A stretch of DNA of 32,905 bases from Candidatus Brocadiia bacterium (lineage in GTDB: Bacteria > Planctomycetota > PUPC01), in NCBI GenBank assembly GCA_030605345.1, contig JAUWIN010000018.1, forward strand, positions 1-32,905, in the 5' to 3' direction. Under the pieces are notes generated by a model. That model searched no databases and had not been told where the DNA came from. It saw only the letters and a list, made by a program, of their open reading frames with translations. Position numbers and translations under genes: made by a program. This document shows positions 31,365 through 32,905 of the stretch, piece by piece. Each line of letters starts with the position of its first letter. Positions within the stretch are counted from its first letter, which is position 1.

Positions 31365-31393
31365 TTGAACATTAGCCATTTATGGCCTACAAT
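31365..31393 (+). promoter_or_regulatory. Promoter of the second prepilin-toroid gene
   Basis: TTGAAC at 31365-31370, a 17-bp spacer and TACAAT at 31388-31393. The -10 differs from copy 1 (TATAAT) by one base, which should weaken it. The spacer dyad GCCAT-TT-ATGGC (31375-31386) is unchanged. Confidence 0.6.
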
Positions 31394-31487
31394 TATATGT
31401 GTGAGCATCTCCCGCGGTGTCGTTCGACCCTGAGACACTCACGACCGAAGGGTTGTCAGGTGAACAGGAGGGTAGAAGTCTGAAAAC

Positions 31488-32905
31488 ATGAAGACCAACC
31501 GAATCAGAATGGGGTTCACGTTGACCGAAATGCTGGTGGTCATCTCCGTCATCATCATATTACTTTCCTTCTTCATTGTGACCATCAACGGGATATACGT
31601 TCACCTGATGAAGTTGAAATGCCAACACCACATGGAGCAAATCTGGCACGCCTGCCAGGCGTATTCCTCTGAGAACCGAGGGTTGTTGCCGCCCGTCTGG
31701 AGCTACGACACAGGTCGGCCGTGGTACGAAACCCTGTATGAGGGGGGTTACATTGACAACGAAGACCTTATCGCGTGCCCCGTCTCGGAAGAGGAGATAA
31801 CAACGGGCTCAGCCGGCTACACCCCACCCTCATCCTCCGAGGCGTACGAAACGGTCGCCGAGGTGCTGAATTGGCTCGATGCTAACGCGTCGCAGTGGTG
31901 TTCTGGCCAGCCACGTGTCGGCGTCACCGGGCTGGGGCTACTCGCCTTCCTCGGAGCAGGATATGACATTAACCACTCTCGCTACGGTGATACTATAGGA
32001 AACGCGTTATACTACCTTATGAACTTCTCCCATACTCACGGCGGGGACTTCGGTGCGTCAGAACGATTCTACGAGTCCTACAATAGCGGAATATGCACCA
32101 TGGCGCTGTGCGACGCCTACGGAATAATGGGAGACGTGAACATCGGCGGCAGAAATCTGAAGGCAGAGGCGGCAAGAGCCGCTGAACATCTCGTCAGCAC
32201 CCAAGGCAGCTGCGGGGCATTCCCCTACAGCACCTCCCTTTACAACGACAACTCCGCCAACGTCTGGGCGTTCCAGGGGCTGTGGTCGGCGGGAAAGGTC
32301 GGCATGGCATATTTGACCCAGGAACCGACAAAAGGGAAAATCGACGATTACCTTGCGAACTGCACAGACCCGACATACCTGGGGACGGGGGGAGCAGGAT
32401 ACCGGGCCTCGAGGCTTACACCGGGCTCTGGCTTCGCCACCCACGGCTACAACAGCAATTCGCCCTGGCGGATGACCGCAGCCACCCTGGCCGTCAGGCT
32501 GCTGATGGGCCGAAAACCATCGAGCACAGGCGTCCAGGAGCAGATGAATTGGCTCAGCACTTCCGGATACAACGGCATCAACCCAACGGGCGATGACTAT
32601 ATGTATTGGGCTACCAAGGTAGACGACATCTACTTCAACTACTACATGACCATCGCCCTGCACCAATTCGGCGGGACGAAGTGGGACAACTGGCTCGAAA
32701 AAATGGTCGATCCGCTTATCGAGGCCGGTACGCCCGTAGGCGAGGACCAGCGGTACTACACGCAGAACCTGGTGCCTTACGGATCGTATGGAGGGACCGC
32801 CTACCCCACCGCGCTCGCCGCCATGGTGTTCGAAATGTCCTCAGCGGAGTTCTTCCCCGGTTCCAAATGGTTTGTCTCCGGCCAGCACAGTTATGGATAC
32901 AACGA
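31488..32905 (+). CDS. Pseudopilin fused to a squalene-cyclase-like alpha/alpha-toroid domain (copy 2, 3' end missing)
   Basis: The frame is open from the ATG at 31488 to the window edge (472 codons) and is partial only because the window ends. The prepilin N-terminus is the same as copy 1 apart from Ile21 to Val within the first 69 residues. The toroid region keeps GVTGLGLLAFLGAGYDI, ICTMALCDAYGIMGD, NVWAFQGLWSAGKVGM, GGAGYRA and WRMTAATLAVRLLMGRKP. It differs in loops, for example a longer loop NFSHTHGGDFGASERFYESYN. Over the visible region it is three codons longer than copy 1. The H-x9-DG tail is expected beyond the window. Confidence 0.85.
   Translation, partial: MKTNRIRMGFTLTEMLVVISVIIILLSFFIVTINGIYVHLMKLKCQHHMEQIWHACQAYSSENRGLLPPVWSYDTGRPWYETLYEGGYIDNEDLIACPVSEEEITTGSAGYTPPSSSEAYETVAEVLNWLDANASQWCSGQPRVGVTGLGLLAFLGAGYDINHSRYGDTIGNALYYLMNFSHTHGGDFGASERFYESYNSGICTMALCDAYGIMGDVNIGGRNLKAEAARAAEHLVSTQGSCGAFPYSTSLYNDNSANVWAFQGLWSAGKVGMAYLTQEPTKGKIDDYLANCTDPTYLGTGGAGYRASRLTPGSGFATHGYNSNSPWRMTAATLAVRLLMGRKPSSTGVQEQMNWLSTSGYNGINPTGDDYMYWATKVDDIYFNYYMTIALHQFGGTKWDNWLEKMVDPLIEAGTPVGEDQRYYTQNLVPYGSYGGTAYPTALAAMVFEMSSAEFFPGSKWFVSGQHSYGYN

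Larger units (their letters stand above)
29471..32905 (+). repeat. Tandem duplication of a 1.88-kb prepilin-toroid unit
   Basis: Unit 1 starts at 29471 and unit 2 at 31353 (offset 1882 bp). The two 135-bp upstream stretches, 29471-29605 and 31353-31487, align without gaps and differ at 12 positions. The 5' coding parts are nearly the same and 30959-31014 is identical to 32850-32905, while the middle diverges with short indels. Unit 2 is cut by the window end. Confidence 0.93.

Noticed and set aside
29471..32905. Duplication as an artefact of assembly
   Set aside because: The copies differ at many positions including indels and amino acid changes, so they are distinct loci rather than a repeated assembly of one sequence.

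Overview
The window looks like chromosomal DNA from an uncultured, GC-rich, diderm bacterium of the planctomycete/PVC type or a neighbouring candidate phylum. Three things point that way. Pseudopilins carry a C-terminal H-x9-DG motif. Their middle domain matches the squalene-cyclase-like repeat proteins that are expanded in Planctomycetota. There are also periplasmic repeat lipoproteins with an apolipoprotein N-acyltransferase, which implies an outer membrane. The lineage is inferred from gene content only. Genes are dense, with ATGA overlaps and frequent GTG/TTG starts. Many sigma70-like promoters can be read directly (TTGACA-like, 16-18 bp, TATAAT-like).

Layout. 150-2169 (minus): an arsR regulator followed by a RACo-type corrinoid-protein reactivase, with a near-perfect operator palindrome over the arsR promoter. 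2211-6116 (plus): a run of a stand-alone Lrp-type RAM domain, acpS, a signal-peptide/RDD membrane protein and lnt. 6234-10512 (plus): a cell-shape operon with a membrane coiled-coil protein, a small membrane protein, mreB, mreC and two unknown proteins where mreD might be expected. 10789-12949 (minus): a DUF4139 protein followed by a small, apparently frameshifted gene. 13100-14329 (plus): a small unknown gene, with a partial copy of itself and a 12-bp tandem repeat upstream, then a PHP-family histidinol phosphatase. 14393-14774 (minus): a small conserved hypothetical gene and tRNA-Arg(CCG). 14957-17393 (plus): aspartate-semialdehyde dehydrogenase and CCA-adding enzyme.

17520-23889 is a sugar-acid and glycan module. 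A Gfo/Idh/MocA dehydrogenase and a D-2-hydroxyacid dehydrogenase lie on the plus strand. A minus-strand operon encodes a 2-keto-3-deoxygluconate (KDG) kinase, a KDPG aldolase and a mannonate/fructuronate-type SDR, so together they would take hexuronate-derived KDG to pyruvate and glyceraldehyde-3-phosphate. A GH130 protein is divergent from it. 23958-25545 (minus) holds acpP-fabF behind a consensus promoter; acpS at 2607 would make the phosphopantetheinyl transferase for this carrier. 25664-26522 (minus) is a Thi4 thiazole synthase of the non-suicidal type.

26524-29433 (plus) holds two probable surface or periplasmic lipoproteins, one made of 16 ankyrin repeats and one an 8-repeat beta-propeller. 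The last 3.4 kb (29471-32905) is the most unusual part. It is a tandem duplication of a 1.88-kb unit, and each copy has its own promoter, conserved leader and a gene fusing a type IV prepilin N-terminus to a squalene-cyclase-like alpha/alpha-toroid domain. The first copy is complete and ends in an H-x9-DG tail; the second runs off the window. The two copies are near-identical at both ends and diverge in the toroid middle.
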